Shown: positions 7,783 through 17,661, numbered from the stretch's first letter. The stretch: DNA of 64,000 nt from JAYOEY01 sp038120295 (GCA_038120295.1 JAYOLL010000003.1:62001-126000); one strand, 5' to 3'. Program-made: numbers and translations. Notes: generated by a model not told the origin, from the letters alone.

Positions 7783-9842
7783 ATGAATTCGCCGCAGACC
7801 CTTCTGCCGAAAATTCCAACTTTTCGGGGCCTCTCCGCGAGGTTTCTCCTCGTCCTGGTCCCCGTATTTCTGGTCGTTTCCCTTTCGGGCCTTTTTTATC
7901 TTTCCAGGATCGATCAATCCGGACAGGCTGATGCGCTTGCTGCCCGTGTCGGCATCCAGGCGGCCCGCGTCGCGGGCGCCATGGGCAGGTATGGCGATTC
8001 AATGGACCTCGGCATTGTCGATGTACTGTTGGCGTCGCTCCTGTCGGATCGGGCGTTACTCTGCGCCGAAGTCCGGGAACCTGAGACCGGAAAGGTTCTG
8101 GCGTCCCGTCCGCCCGTCGTCGGATGCCGGAACGCCGGTACAGGCGAGATACTGAGGCTTCCGGTCGGACGCGATGGAAAACGCGTTCTCCATGTCGTGG
8201 TCAGTGACCGCGAGCTCGTCGAGTCTGCGGAAAGTCGGCTTGCTCTGATTTTTGCGGTTCTCGCCATTGCGTTTGTGATTTCGATCGGGGTGGCTCTGGC
8301 GGCATTCTCGGCATGGCGGGCCTGCTACGCGGGACCCAGCTGACAGATGAACAGCGCCGTCGGCTCGATGTTATTGAACAGTCCGGCGAAACGCTTCTCA
8401 GCGTGCTGAACGATATTCTCGATATTTCCAAGATCGAGGCCGGGCATGTGGTGCTGGAAACGCGCCGGTTCGATCTGCCCGATCTGATTGATGGCGTACG
8501 GACTCTGCTGCAGCCCCGGGCCGAGGAGAATGGCCTGACGCTGAGCAGCGACATCGGTGACAGCGTACCGGATGCCATTCTGGCCGACCCCACGCGCCTC
8601 AGGCAGGTTCTGATCAATCTGATCGGGAATGCGATCAAATTTACCGAGACCGGTCGAATAGACGTTGAAGTCACCAACGAGAGTCCGGCTGACGCGGAAG
8701 CGGAGAATGTGCTTCTTCGCTTCGAGGTCCGTGACACCGGTATCGGAATCGAGCCCGACGAGCAAAGACGAATCTTCGAAAAATTCACCCAGGCGGACTC
8801 CTCCACGACGCGAAAGTTCGGGGGCACCGGTCTCGGCCTCGCCATTTGCCAGGATCTCGGGTCGCTTCTGGGTGGAGAAATCGGCGTGGAGAGCGAGCCC
8901 GGCGTGGGCTCGACATTCTGGTTCACCGTCGATTGCAAACGTGCGGGAAAGGAAGCCTCTTCGGATGCTGCAACCGCATCGTCGGACCACCATCCGCTGG
9001 ATAATCGACCGGGGCAGCGGCTGGACCGACCGCTCGAAATTCTGGTTGCCGAAGACAATGCCGTAAACCAGATCGTCGCAGTCGAATATATCGAAAGCGC
9101 GGGCCATACCTCCGAGGTGGCCGAAACCGGCAGGGCGGCAGTCGAAGCCGCCGAAAGCAAACGGTTCGACCTGATCCTCATGGATTTTCAGATGCCCGAA
9201 ATGGATGGTTTCGACGCGACGCGACTGATCAGGAAGAGAGAGACGGAAAAAGGGCTGGCGCCTGTCCGGATCGTCGCCGTAACGGCGAACGCGTTCAGGG
9301 AAGACAGGGAGGCCTGCCTTCGCGCTGGCATGAACGACTTTCTGAGCAAGCCTTATACCGTGGAACAGTTCCGCGACATGCTGGAAAAGGCGCAGGCCGA
9401 CGTTAAGGAGCGAAACGCGTCCGAACCGGCGTGCGCAGCCGACCCTTCGGTTGGGAATGTGATCGCTTTCAAGGCGGAAAGCGGGCTTCAGGCGGCTGTC
9501 GTCAAGCCGCTGAGGGACGGTAAACCCGACCTGTGGAAGCGACTGGTAGTAGCCTATCTGCGGGCAACGCCGGAAAATATCGATGCCCTCGAACGGGGCC
9601 TTGCCGATGAGGATTGCGCCGCCGTCCAGATCGCCGCGCACACATTGAAATCGTCCAGCGCCAATATGGGCGCAGTACGGCTTTCGGAATTGAACCGTGC
9701 CGTCGAACAGCTCGCGGCAGATAAGAACCTGAATCAGACGGAATTGCTGTTAACGGAAATTAAGCGCGAATTCGGGATCGTGGCGTCTGAGTTGTCTGCT
9801 GATTCCAATGAAAGCTGCAAACAAAAGGGAGCAGTTTTTTGA
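7783..9842 (+). pseudogene. Hybrid sensor histidine kinase, disrupted: H-box deleted and frame shifted
   Basis: The first frame (7783-8343) encodes a membrane sensor: TM helix (FLLVLVPVFLVVSLSGLFYL), a short periplasmic domain, and TM2 (LALIFAVLAIAFVISIGVAL). The second frame (from about 8300 to 9842) resumes at ILGMAGLLRG, the part of a DHp domain directly after the H-box, then has HATPase (IGNAIKF, DTGIGI, GGTGLGLAI), a REC domain (LMDFQMPEMDG) and an Hpt domain (AHTLKSSSANMG). The expected linker and the HExRTPLNG box are absent, so autophosphorylation is not possible. A deletion joining TM2 to mid-DHp explains both the missing segment and the frame change. The second frame could still be translated from ATG 8313 as a kinase-dead REC-Hpt protein. 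It is a paralogue of the intact kinase at 10055. Confidence 0.8.
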
Positions 9843-10039
9843 TCGACCAGAGCAATCCGTTTGCCGGCATGCGCGTTCCTGCCGTCGCTGACCAGGAAAC
9901 GCAGCGTCATTTTAGGCGTGACTGTCCGGAAGCCGAAATGTTCGTGGTCGGCGAAGCAGTCAATGGGTCCAGCGGGCTGGAGATTAACCGGTCTGGGTAT
10001 CCCGATCTTGTGCTTCTTGATGTCAACACTTCCCGCTGA
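9839..10039 (+). pseudogene. Remnant of a REC-histidine kinase gene
   Basis: A 66-residue fragment starting at TTG, overlapping the preceding stop as TTGA. It aligns along its length with the N-terminus of the intact protein at 12382: QETQ against EETQ, GEAVNGSSGLE against SEAVDGPNGLE, and PDLVLLDV shared. The acidic pocket has decayed (VVDDEE has become AVADQE) and the frame ends directly after the phospho-acceptor Asp segment. The rest of the gene is missing and the next kinase starts 15 bases later. Confidence 0.75.
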
Positions 10040-10054
10040 TTGGGGAATGCCGTG

Positions 10055-12385
10055 ATGTCGGACAAGGAACCAGTTACGAAGAATTCCAGGCCGCTCCGGT
10101 TGACGACCAGATTCGCGCTTATTGGTGGGCTAACACTGGGGCTTGCGGCCTGGCTGATGGTCGAAATCGACCGCACGTCGTCGGACGCCGATGTGAGTAG
10201 CTGGGCTGAAGCAAACAATGTTTCCCTGACCCAGACGATAGCGAACTCGATCTGGCCGGCTTACGCGGATCATCTGGACAGTGCAGGCCGGTCAGACCCG
10301 GAAACAATTCGCCGTTCGGCTGCGACGAAACGGCTGCTCCGCGATATAGAGAATCTTGTTGCCGGGCTGGATGTGCTCAAGGTCAAGCTATACGAAACAG
10401 GCGGCAAAACATCCTTCTCCACACAGCTCAGCCAGATCGGGGCCGACTACGCGACCAATGAGCGGTTCCTGATCGCGAAAGGCGGCGGAAATGCCAGCAA
10501 GCTTGAATTACGGGAAAAATTCGGCGCCATCGCCGGGCCCATGAATGATCGCTGGGTCCTGTCCAGCTATATCCCCGTTGTTCGAGCCGCCGATAAGGAA
10601 TTGCTCGGGGTTGCCGAAATCTATCGGGATGTGACGGCCCTTCGCGAGGTTGCAGGCTTGAGGCGACAGGAACGTGCTGCTCTTATCGGAAGCTGCCTGC
10701 TGGGTGTTTTCGGTCTTCTTGTGGGGCTTGTGTGGAGGAGTGATCGCCAGATTACACGGTATCACCGTCGTGAACTCGACCTTGTCGCTGCAGCAGCCGA
10801 GGCTAACGCGAAGAACGACGCCAAAACGCGGTTCGTTGCAAATTTGAGCCATGAGATGAGAACGCCGCTAAATGGCGTTCTTGGGATGGCGAACCTGTTG
10901 GCGAAATCGGCACTAAAGGAAAAGCAGAAGAATCAGGTCGAGACGATCAGGCGTTCCGGGACAGAACTTCTGTCGCTGATCGACGGCCTTCTTGACGTTG
11001 CTAACGCCGAGTCAGGCGAATTGAGGCTGGAATCATCAGATTTTGAGATCGACAACCTGATCTCGGAGACTATCGAAGAATTTCATCCGGCGGTGGCGGA
11101 AAAGAAGATCGGTCTTTCCGTCCAGCTTGAGGGAGATCGAGGCGTCCAAGCGCTCGGAGACCGAATGCGGTTGCGTCAGGTCATTTCCAGCCTTGTCGAT
11201 AATGCGGTCAAGTTTACGGCCAGGGGGCATGTTGAAGTCGTTGCAGACGTTCGAAAAAATGACGACTTTCGCGTTACCCTGAAAATTGCGGTCGCGGACA
11301 CAGGTATCGGAATTGCCGAGGACCTTCGGTCCCGGATATTCGATCCTTTCTTCCAGGCTGATGCCCTAGGCTCCAGGCACTACGGTGGTGCAGGGATCGG
11401 TCTGTCGCTGGCAAAGGAAATCGTCCAGGCCATGGGCGGTTCGATCGGCTTCGAAAGCCCGAACGGGAACGGCGCCAGATTCTGGATCGAGGTTCCTTTG
11501 AGCCTCGCGGATCGAGGCTGCCAGCGCAACGACGATCCCGTTCGTGACGTATCAGTAGATCCCGACAGCGCGCGGATACTGCTTGCCGAGGACAATCCAG
11601 TGAACCGGGAAGTCATGATCGATCATTTGCAGGCGTTAAATTATCGGGCGGATTTCGTTGTTGATGGTGCCGCTGCAGTGTCCGCATGGGAGAAGGGCAG
11701 CTACGAACTGATCCTTATGGATATCCAGATGCCTGGCGTGGACGGTCTGGAGGCAACGCGCGTGATTCGGGAAAAGGAACGGGCGGTGGGGCGCGAACCT
11801 GTCAGGATCGTCGCGGTTACCGCCAACACGCGCGATAGCGACAGGGAGGCGTGCCTGGAAGCCGGTATGGATGACTTCCTCGGGAAACCTTTTTCCGATG
11901 ACGATTTCGAGGCGGTGCTCTCGAAAACACGGGGCGTCGCGATCGTACCTCCCGGCAATACAAACGAACCGGCCTCGAACGAAACCATAGAGGCTTCGGC
12001 GACGATAGCCGATGAACGTAAATCCGGACTCGATGATGCGGTTGTGCGGCCTCTCAGGGACAATAAACCGGAACTCTGGTCGAGACTCGTCGACGCATAC
12101 CTGTCCAGCGCCTCGGTATCCATTTCCGAGATGACCCTGTGGCTCAGTCAGATAAATCTCGCGACAGTTCGGACGGCTGCACACACCCTGAAATCATCCA
12201 GCGCCAATATGGGGGCCGCGAGGCTTTCGGAACTTTGCCGCACTCTTGAGACTCTTGCTGCAAGTGGCGGGCTGGACGACGCGGCGTCCCTTGTCCGGGA
12301 AATTGTTTTGGAGTATGAGATCGTTAAGGGAGAGTTGACGATCGTGCCCGGATGCTCGGGTAAGCTGAAAGGAACAGCTGCATGA
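10055..12385 (+). CDS. Hybrid sensor histidine kinase (TM sensor, HisKA, HATPase, REC, Hpt)
   Basis: A 776-residue inner-membrane hybrid kinase. TM1 lies near residues 20-36 and TM2 near 208-227, enclosing a periplasmic sensor of about 170 residues of no recognised type. Then come the H-box LSHEMRTPLNG (His266), ATPase motifs (DNAVKF, DTGIGIAED, GGAGIGLSL), a REC domain with LILMDIQMPG (Asp about 556), and a C-terminal Hpt with AHTLKSSSANMG (His about 710). This is the layout of a multi-step phosphorelay. The ATG at 10055 is preferred over GTG 10052 and TTG 10040. It overlaps the next gene by ATGA, so the pair is translationally coupled. Confidence 0.9.
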   Translation: MSDKEPVTKNSRPLRLTTRFALIGGLTLGLAAWLMVEIDRTSSDADVSSWAEANNVSLTQTIANSIWPAYADHLDSAGRSDPETIRRSAATKRLLRDIENLVAGLDVLKVKLYETGGKTSFSTQLSQIGADYATNERFLIAKGGGNASKLELREKFGAIAGPMNDRWVLSSYIPVVRAADKELLGVAEIYRDVTALREVAGLRRQERAALIGSCLLGVFGLLVGLVWRSDRQITRYHRRELDLVAAAAEANAKNDAKTRFVANLSHEMRTPLNGVLGMANLLAKSALKEKQKNQVETIRRSGTELLSLIDGLLDVANAESGELRLESSDFEIDNLISETIEEFHPAVAEKKIGLSVQLEGDRGVQALGDRMRLRQVISSLVDNAVKFTARGHVEVVADVRKNDDFRVTLKIAVADTGIGIAEDLRSRIFDPFFQADALGSRHYGGAGIGLSLAKEIVQAMGGSIGFESPNGNGARFWIEVPLSLADRGCQRNDDPVRDVSVDPDSARILLAEDNPVNREVMIDHLQALNYRADFVVDGAAAVSAWEKGSYELILMDIQMPGVDGLEATRVIREKERAVGREPVRIVAVTANTRDSDREACLEAGMDDFLGKPFSDDDFEAVLSKTRGVAIVPPGNTNEPASNETIEASATIADERKSGLDDAVVRPLRDNKPELWSRLVDAYLSSASVSISEMTLWLSQINLATVRTAAHTLKSSSANMGAARLSELCRTLETLAASGGLDDAASLVREIVLEYEIVKGELTIVPGCSGKLKGTAA

Positions 12386-13560
12386 CGGATCCGTCAACTG
12401 ATTTTACAGGCCTGCGCATTCTTGTTGTCGATGACGAGGAAACGCAGTGTATATTCACCCGCGACTGCCTTGAGAACGAGAATTTCGTTGTTAGCGAGGC
12501 CGTCGATGGGCCCAACGGGCTGGAGGCAATCCGGTCGGAACGTCCCGACCTTGTCCTGCTGGACGTCACCATGCCAGGCATGGATGGGTTCGAGGTTTGC
12601 CGGCGGGTGCGGATCGATCCCGAGTTCGAAAATCTGCCAATCGTTATTGTCACCGGCATGGAGGATGCGGAGGATATCCGGCAGGGTTTCGCCGCCGGGG
12701 CTACCGACTTTCTGATCAAACCGGTCGACTGGAATCTGCTGCCCTATCGAATCCGGTTCGTGCTGAAAAACGCAGCGCTCGAAAACGATCTGCGCTCCGC
12801 CAGGGACGAGGCGGAACGCGCCAGCGCCGCGAAATCCAAGCTGCTGGCCACCATGGGCCACGAACTCCGGACGCCGTTGAACGCGATTATCGGGTTTTCC
12901 GAACTGGTCATCCAGCAGCCGTTCGGACCTCTCGGCGCGCCGCAATACGAGGAATATCTCGGGGACATTCACGATTCCGGTTCCCGTCTTCTGCGGGGCA
13001 TCAACGACATACTGGAGATCGTGAATAGCGAGTCGGAAAGCACGGCGCGCTTGCGGGGCGACGCCAACCTCGCCGAGATCGCTGCAGCAGCGCAGGATGC
13101 GTTTATGCCTGAGGCAAAGGCCGGAGAAGTGACGGTAACCAACGAGGTTCCGCCCGTCCGGATCCCGGTCCGGGCAGACGTATCCCGGCTGAGCCAGGCC
13201 TATTTCAATCTCGTTTCCAACGCGGTGAAGTTTACGCCGCCCGGAGGCAGCATAAGGCTTCATCTGGACGACTCCGAGCCGGGGCGGCTCGCGCTCGCGG
13301 TCACGGATACCGGCATCGGCATTGCCGAGGAAAACCTTTCGCGGATACTGGAACCGTTCGAGCAGGTCGATGACGGTCTGAACCGAAACTATGAGGGTAT
13401 GGGGCTTGGGTTGTCGGTTGCGCGCGTACTAGCCCGCCGGCATGGCGGCGATATCGTTCTCCAGAGCGAGCTGGGGAAAGGGACGACCGCGAGTCTTGTT
13501 CTGCCGGTGAACCAGACAGAAACGGAAGCCGAAGACTTTCCCCTCAAACGCACGGGATGA
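12382..13560 (+). CDS. Response regulator-histidine kinase (REC-HisKA-HATPase), cytoplasmic
   Basis: A 392-residue soluble protein. The REC domain covers residues 1-120 (VVDDEE acidic pocket, Asp61 in LLDVTMPGMDG, KPVDW), followed by a helical linker, the H-box GHELRTPLNAIIGF (His160) and a HATPase with NAVKF, DTGIGIAEE and GMGLGLSV. Coupled by ATGA overlap to the hybrid kinase, its REC domain is the natural acceptor for that kinase's Hpt phosphate; its own output target is unknown. A decayed copy of the same gene lies at 9839, so the two-gene module was duplicated. Confidence 0.9.
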   Translation: MTDPSTDFTGLRILVVDDEETQCIFTRDCLENENFVVSEAVDGPNGLEAIRSERPDLVLLDVTMPGMDGFEVCRRVRIDPEFENLPIVIVTGMEDAEDIRQGFAAGATDFLIKPVDWNLLPYRIRFVLKNAALENDLRSARDEAERASAAKSKLLATMGHELRTPLNAIIGFSELVIQQPFGPLGAPQYEEYLGDIHDSGSRLLRGINDILEIVNSESESTARLRGDANLAEIAAAAQDAFMPEAKAGEVTVTNEVPPVRIPVRADVSRLSQAYFNLVSNAVKFTPPGGSIRLHLDDSEPGRLALAVTDTGIGIAEENLSRILEPFEQVDDGLNRNYEGMGLGLSVARVLARRHGGDIVLQSELGKGTTASLVLPVNQTETEAEDFPLKRTG

Positions 13561-13647
13561 TCCCTGCCGGTGCACTCTATGCCGAGGGTGCGCCGCGCAT
13601 TATCCTGCCTCATAATCCGGTGACAGAAATCGGATGCGGGGCAAGCG

Positions 13648-14667
13648 ATGTCAGACAAAAGGTCGCTCGACATTTTCGGGCGCATGATCCTGATCCGCCG
13701 GTTCGAAGAGGCGGTCTACGATTTTCACCAGCAGAAGCTGTTCGGCGGGCATTACCACCTGTACATAGGCCAGGAAGCGACCGGGGCCGCCGTCATGGCG
13801 TCGCTCGGACCGGATGACCGCATCTTCTCGACGCACCGCAATCACGGACATCTGATCGCACGGGGCGCGGACCCAAAGGCCGCTCTGGCGGAAATCCTGA
13901 GCCGAGCCGATGGCACCAACGGCGGGCGAGGCGGTACGTTTCACCTGTCCGATCCTTCTCTCGGGATGCCGCATACATCGGCGCTGGTCGGTGGTGCTGT
14001 GCCGCTGGCGGCCGGCGCAGGGTTTGCTGCGAAGATTGCAAAATCAGGAGGCATCGGCGTATCGATGTTCGGCGACGGCTGTTTCGAGGAAGGGGTAGTG
14101 TATGAGACGCTCAACCTCGCCCGTCTCTGGAAGCTGCCGGTGATTTTCGTGTGCGAAAACAACACGCCGGGCGCGGTCCTGAAATCGGCCGGCGGCAACA
14201 ACACATCCAACCTTCCGGAAGGACGGGTCATCGCCACGCCGCAGGCGCTCGGGATAAAAAGCCACGAGGTGGACGGTGGAGACGTACAGGCAGTCGACGC
14301 GCTGTTTTCCGACTGCGCCGAACGCTGCCGCAAGACAGGCGAGCCCATCTTCATCGAGGCGCTAAGCGAGCGCTGGCCCGGCAACTACTATTCCTATCCC
14401 GACATGGTGACCGGAAAGACCGACGTTTCGATGGCGTGGGACGACAGCGGGATGAGCGGCGATCACGAGGCCTGGTTTCGCGAGCATGATCCCGTGCTGC
14501 GCTTCGCCCGGACTCTTATCGCAGACGGAGCGGCGACGGCAGACGACGTTGTCGCGATGGACAGGCGGGCGACGGAATCCATCGACGCTGCACGCGAGTT
14601 CGCGCTTGCCTCGAAACCGCCCGGGACGCAGACCGTTCATGCCCACGTGCTGGCGGGAGGGATGTGA
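13648..14667 (+). CDS. 2-oxoacid (pyruvate/acetoin-type) dehydrogenase E1 component, alpha subunit
   Basis: A 339-residue thiamine-diphosphate enzyme subunit of the PdhA/AcoA type. Visible are FGGHYHLYIGQEA, the HRNHGH segment, GGRGGTFHL, and the ThDP motif starting GDGCFEEG and ending CENN. Together with the beta subunit it would decarboxylate pyruvate, acetoin or a branched 2-oxoacid and pass the acyl group to an E2 lipoyl enzyme. No E2 or E3 gene is in the window. The stop overlaps the beta gene's possible GTG start (GTGA). Confidence 0.88.
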   Translation: MSDKRSLDIFGRMILIRRFEEAVYDFHQQKLFGGHYHLYIGQEATGAAVMASLGPDDRIFSTHRNHGHLIARGADPKAALAEILSRADGTNGGRGGTFHLSDPSLGMPHTSALVGGAVPLAAGAGFAAKIAKSGGIGVSMFGDGCFEEGVVYETLNLARLWKLPVIFVCENNTPGAVLKSAGGNNTSNLPEGRVIATPQALGIKSHEVDGGDVQAVDALFSDCAERCRKTGEPIFIEALSERWPGNYYSYPDMVTGKTDVSMAWDDSGMSGDHEAWFREHDPVLRFARTLIADGAATADDVVAMDRRATESIDAAREFALASKPPGTQTVHAHVLAGGM

Positions 14668-14669
14668 TC

Positions 14670-15641
14670 ATGAGGACGATCAGCTACGCCGAAGCGCTCG
14701 CCGAAGCCGTCTGCGAATGCATGGCGGAAGACCCGAAAGTCGCCCTCGTCTGGGGCTCGCTTATGGGGGTCGGCGGCGGCAACGAGCACGTCAACCGGAT
14801 AAAGACGGAATTTGCCGACCGCATCTTTCACCCGCCGATCTCCGAAGCGGCGATCGCCGCCATCGCCACGGGAGCGGCAATGGACGGGGTGCGCACGATC
14901 TTTCCCATGGGAACGGCGAGCTTCATGTTTCGCGCCTGGGATCAGATCGTGCACGAGGCCGGTGCGGCGCATTACATGTCGAACGGACGCGTCACGGCGC
15001 CGGTGGTGTTTCATGTCGTCCACGGGCTACGCGGCGGCGGTTCGGTGCAGCACAGCCAGTCCCCGCAGGCCATGTTGTGGAATGCGCCGGGCATAGAGAT
15101 CGCCCTGCCGTCCTGCCCGGCGGATGCCAAGGGGTTGATGCGCACCGCGATCAGGAGCGAGAACCCGACGGTTTTTATCGACCATCAGAAGCTCAACCGG
15201 CGTACCGGAGAGGTGCCGGAGGGCCCTTACGACATCCCGTTCGGCGTTGCCGATATCAAGCGGGAAGGCGGCGACGTCACCATCGTCGCCGCGTCGCTAC
15301 AGGTAGTGCATGCGCTTGAGGCGGCGGAGGCGCTGGCGGGGGAGGGAATAGAGGCGGAGATCGTCGATCTGCGCTCGCTGGTGCCGCTCGACGAAGACGC
15401 AGTCCTGAAATCGGTGGAAAAGACCGGCCGTCTGGTCGTCGCCGACGAGTGCCCGCCCCGCTGTTCCGTGGCGTCGGAAGTGATTTCGGTCGTGGCGGAG
15501 AAAGGCATGGATTTGCTGAAAGCGCCGCCGCGACGCGTCAACCGGCTGCCGGTTCACGTGCCGTCGAACAAGGACCTGGAGGATTTTATCGGTCCCAGTC
15601 CTGACCGGATCGCTGAAGCGGCGAGGGCGCTCTGCAGATAA
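14670..15641 (+). CDS. 2-oxoacid dehydrogenase E1 component, beta subunit
   Basis: A 323-residue transketolase-like E1-beta subunit, partner of the preceding gene. The N-terminal MRTISYAEALAEAV and FADRIFHPPISEAA are family hallmarks, and the C-terminal transketolase domain shows EIVDLRSLVPLDEDAV and DECPPRCS. I start it at ATG 14670, which gives the usual family N-terminus and has GGGAGGG ten bases upstream; GTG 14664 would add two residues and overlap the alpha stop. Confidence 0.88.
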   Translation: MRTISYAEALAEAVCECMAEDPKVALVWGSLMGVGGGNEHVNRIKTEFADRIFHPPISEAAIAAIATGAAMDGVRTIFPMGTASFMFRAWDQIVHEAGAAHYMSNGRVTAPVVFHVVHGLRGGGSVQHSQSPQAMLWNAPGIEIALPSCPADAKGLMRTAIRSENPTVFIDHQKLNRRTGEVPEGPYDIPFGVADIKREGGDVTIVAASLQVVHALEAAEALAGEGIEAEIVDLRSLVPLDEDAVLKSVEKTGRLVVADECPPRCSVASEVISVVAEKGMDLLKAPPRRVNRLPVHVPSNKDLEDFIGPSPDRIAEAARALCR

Positions 15642-15762
15642 ATTCAGCACCCGAATTTTTTGCTTTGTGCACGCCGAGAACGGGCGCATAAGGGGCCTGC
15701 ATCCCGGTCCGCAGGGGAGGTCTCTGCCGCGGGGCGCTTTCTACATTGAGGAGACAGGACAG

Positions 15763-16806
15763 ATGTCTTTTGGACGTACGCTCGTTCTCGCGGGTGCGAC
15801 TGCGCTCGCCTGTGCGTTTTCCGTTTCGGCTCCGGCTTCGGCCGATCCGATCGCGGATTTCTATTCCAAGAAACGGGTTACGATACTCGTTGGATTCGGG
15901 GTTGGCGGTGGCGTGGATACCTTCGCTCGCCTGCTTGCCCGCCACTTCGGAGACGCCCTGCCGGGCAAACCGAATGTCGTGGTGCAGAACATGCCCGGCG
16001 GGGGCGGCTTCAAATCCACCAACTATCTCTACAATGCCGCGCCGCAGGACGGGAGCTACATTACCTTGATGCTGCCCAGCAACGCGGTCGAACCGCTGAT
16101 GGGCAATCCGGGCGCCAAGTGGGATACGTTCAAGCTGCACTGGCTTGGCAACCTGACGCAGGATTATGTGAGCTGCATCGCGTCGGGCAAATCCGGAATC
16201 AAGTCGATTGAGGAGGCAGGCAAGCGCGAGATTGTGTTCGGCGCAACCGGCCCGAGCGCGCTGACCGCACAGCAGCCTTACGTGTTCCGGAACCTGCTTG
16301 GTTACAAGGCCAAGGTCATCACCGGTTACAAGGGCACCAAAGCGATCTGGCTGGCGATGGAGAAGGGCGAGGTCGATTCGGTTTGCGCCTTCTGGGCGTC
16401 GCTAGCGATGGGTCCGCAGAGGCAGAATATCGAGTCCGGCGCCTTCGTGCCGATCGTCCAGATGGGAAACAAGAAGCATCCGGTCTACGGCAAGGCGCCC
16501 AGCATCTATGATCTTGCGAAGACCGATGCGGACCGCCAGGTGATGCAGTTCATCTTCGGCCTGACCCAGATTACGCGGCCGTTTGCCGCCCCGCCGAAGG
16601 TGCCGCAGGCGAGGATCGCCGCACTGCGCAAGGCGTTTTGGGAAGCGGCGAACTCTGGCGGTCTCAAGGCGGATGCCGCGAAGCAGAAGCTGATCGTCGA
16701 CCCGATGGACGCAGCGGCCACCGAAAAGGCCTTCCGCGATGTTCTTTCCATGCCGAAGGACGTCATCAATCGCGCCAAAGTGCTGATCCGCCGGCCAAAG
16801 TCTTGA
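15763..16806 (+). CDS. TctC-type (Bug) periplasmic solute-binding protein
   Basis: A 347-residue exported substrate-binding protein of tripartite tricarboxylate transporters. The signal peptide ends near residue 27 (PASA-DPIADF). The family signature GGGVDTFARLLARHF and NMPGGGGFKSTNYLY is followed by the dehydratase-like periplasmic fold. Start ATG 15763 has GAGGAG about nine bases upstream. No TctA/TctB membrane subunits are present, as is common for orphan Bug proteins, so the ligand (often a carboxylate) is unknown. Confidence 0.88.
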   Translation: MSFGRTLVLAGATALACAFSVSAPASADPIADFYSKKRVTILVGFGVGGGVDTFARLLARHFGDALPGKPNVVVQNMPGGGGFKSTNYLYNAAPQDGSYITLMLPSNAVEPLMGNPGAKWDTFKLHWLGNLTQDYVSCIASGKSGIKSIEEAGKREIVFGATGPSALTAQQPYVFRNLLGYKAKVITGYKGTKAIWLAMEKGEVDSVCAFWASLAMGPQRQNIESGAFVPIVQMGNKKHPVYGKAPSIYDLAKTDADRQVMQFIFGLTQITRPFAAPPKVPQARIAALRKAFWEAANSGGLKADAAKQKLIVDPMDAAATEKAFRDVLSMPKDVINRAKVLIRRPKS

Positions 16807-16825
16807 ATGTCGGTTGAACTTCAAC

Positions 16826-16856
16826 GGCGGCGCCCTATTACGGGCGCCGTCGCCTT
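16826..16856. terminator. Hairpin between convergent genes
   Basis: CGGCGCCC (16828-16835) pairs perfectly with GGGCGCCG (16842-16849) around a six-base loop, between the stops of the TctC gene and the GST gene. Only a weak T tract (cgccttta) follows on the plus side, so it is a plausible shared terminator but not a textbook one. Confidence 0.5.
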
Positions 16857-17650
16857 TACGCCGATCTTAGAATCGCTTCGACCGCCGGCCAGCTCTTTTC
16901 GCCGTTGGTACGGAAATCGTTGGTCAGGCTTTCCGGCATATATTCGTCGATGGCGGGTCCATAGCTCGGCCGTTCGCGCATCCGCGCCAGCCAGCCGAGT
17001 ACGCGCGGCCGCTTAGGCGTCCAGTTCTCCAGCATGCCGAGAATATCGATCCGGTTGACGTAGGGTGCGACGCCGATATCGGCGAGCGAAAATCCGTCGC
17101 CGGCCAGCCAGTCGCTCTTCTCCAGCGCGGTTTCCATGTCCTTGAGAAGCTTATCGTATGTCTTTACCGCTTTCACGACTTCGGGCCCGTCGAAGCCCAT
17201 TTCGATCCATTCGCGCTTGCGGCGTTTCCAGTCCGGGTCGGGAGTCCGTTCGAGGAATTCCTCTACTTCCGCCTCTGACATGCGAAGGATGGTGTAGCGG
17301 TGCGAAGCAGTGAAGGTGACGACTGCGCACATCTCATGCAGTTGCTCGTCGAGAAACTTGGTCCAGTAGCGCATGCGCACCTTGCCGGCAGGATCGGCCG
17401 GCTTAAGCGGCGGATCGGGAAACTTCTCGTCGATATATTCGCAGATCAGGGTGGATTCGCGGATTACCTCGCCGCCGTCTACCAGGGTCGGCACGACGCC
17501 CTTCGGGTTGAGCTTCAGATAGTCCGGGTCAAACTGGTCGCCCTTCAGGATGTCGAGATAATGGCCTTTCCAGTCGAGCCCTTTTTCGGCCAGGGCCATC
17601 CGTACCTTGGCGGCGCAGACAGATGATCCATGGTGATAAAGTTCAAGCAT
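16856..17650 (-). CDS. Glutathione S-transferase family protein
   Basis: A 264-residue cytosolic GST. The N-terminal thioredoxin-like domain has LYHHGSSVCAAKVRMALAEKG, the cis-Pro segment VVPTLV and ESTLICEYID (glutathione Ser). The C-terminal helical domain contains GFSLADIGVAPYV, the N-capping box. It is the last gene of a minus-strand run with an acyl-CoA ligase and a medium-chain reductase, spaced by only 9 and 11 bases, so it probably acts on a product or by-product of that pathway. Confidence 0.88.
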   Translation of the reverse strand: MLELYHHGSSVCAAKVRMALAEKGLDWKGHYLDILKGDQFDPDYLKLNPKGVVPTLVDGGEVIRESTLICEYIDEKFPDPPLKPADPAGKVRMRYWTKFLDEQLHEMCAVVTFTASHRYTILRMSEAEVEEFLERTPDPDWKRRKREWIEMGFDGPEVVKAVKTYDKLLKDMETALEKSDWLAGDGFSLADIGVAPYVNRIDILGMLENWTPKRPRVLGWLARMRERPSYGPAIDEYMPESLTNDFRTNGEKSWPAVEAILRSA

Positions 17651-17661
17651 CCCTGTCTCCC

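Noticed and set aside
8290..8320. Programmed ribosomal frameshift joining the two kinase frames
   Set aside because: A frameshift would not restore the missing linker and H-box, so the gene is deleted there rather than recoded, and no slippery heptamer is evident.
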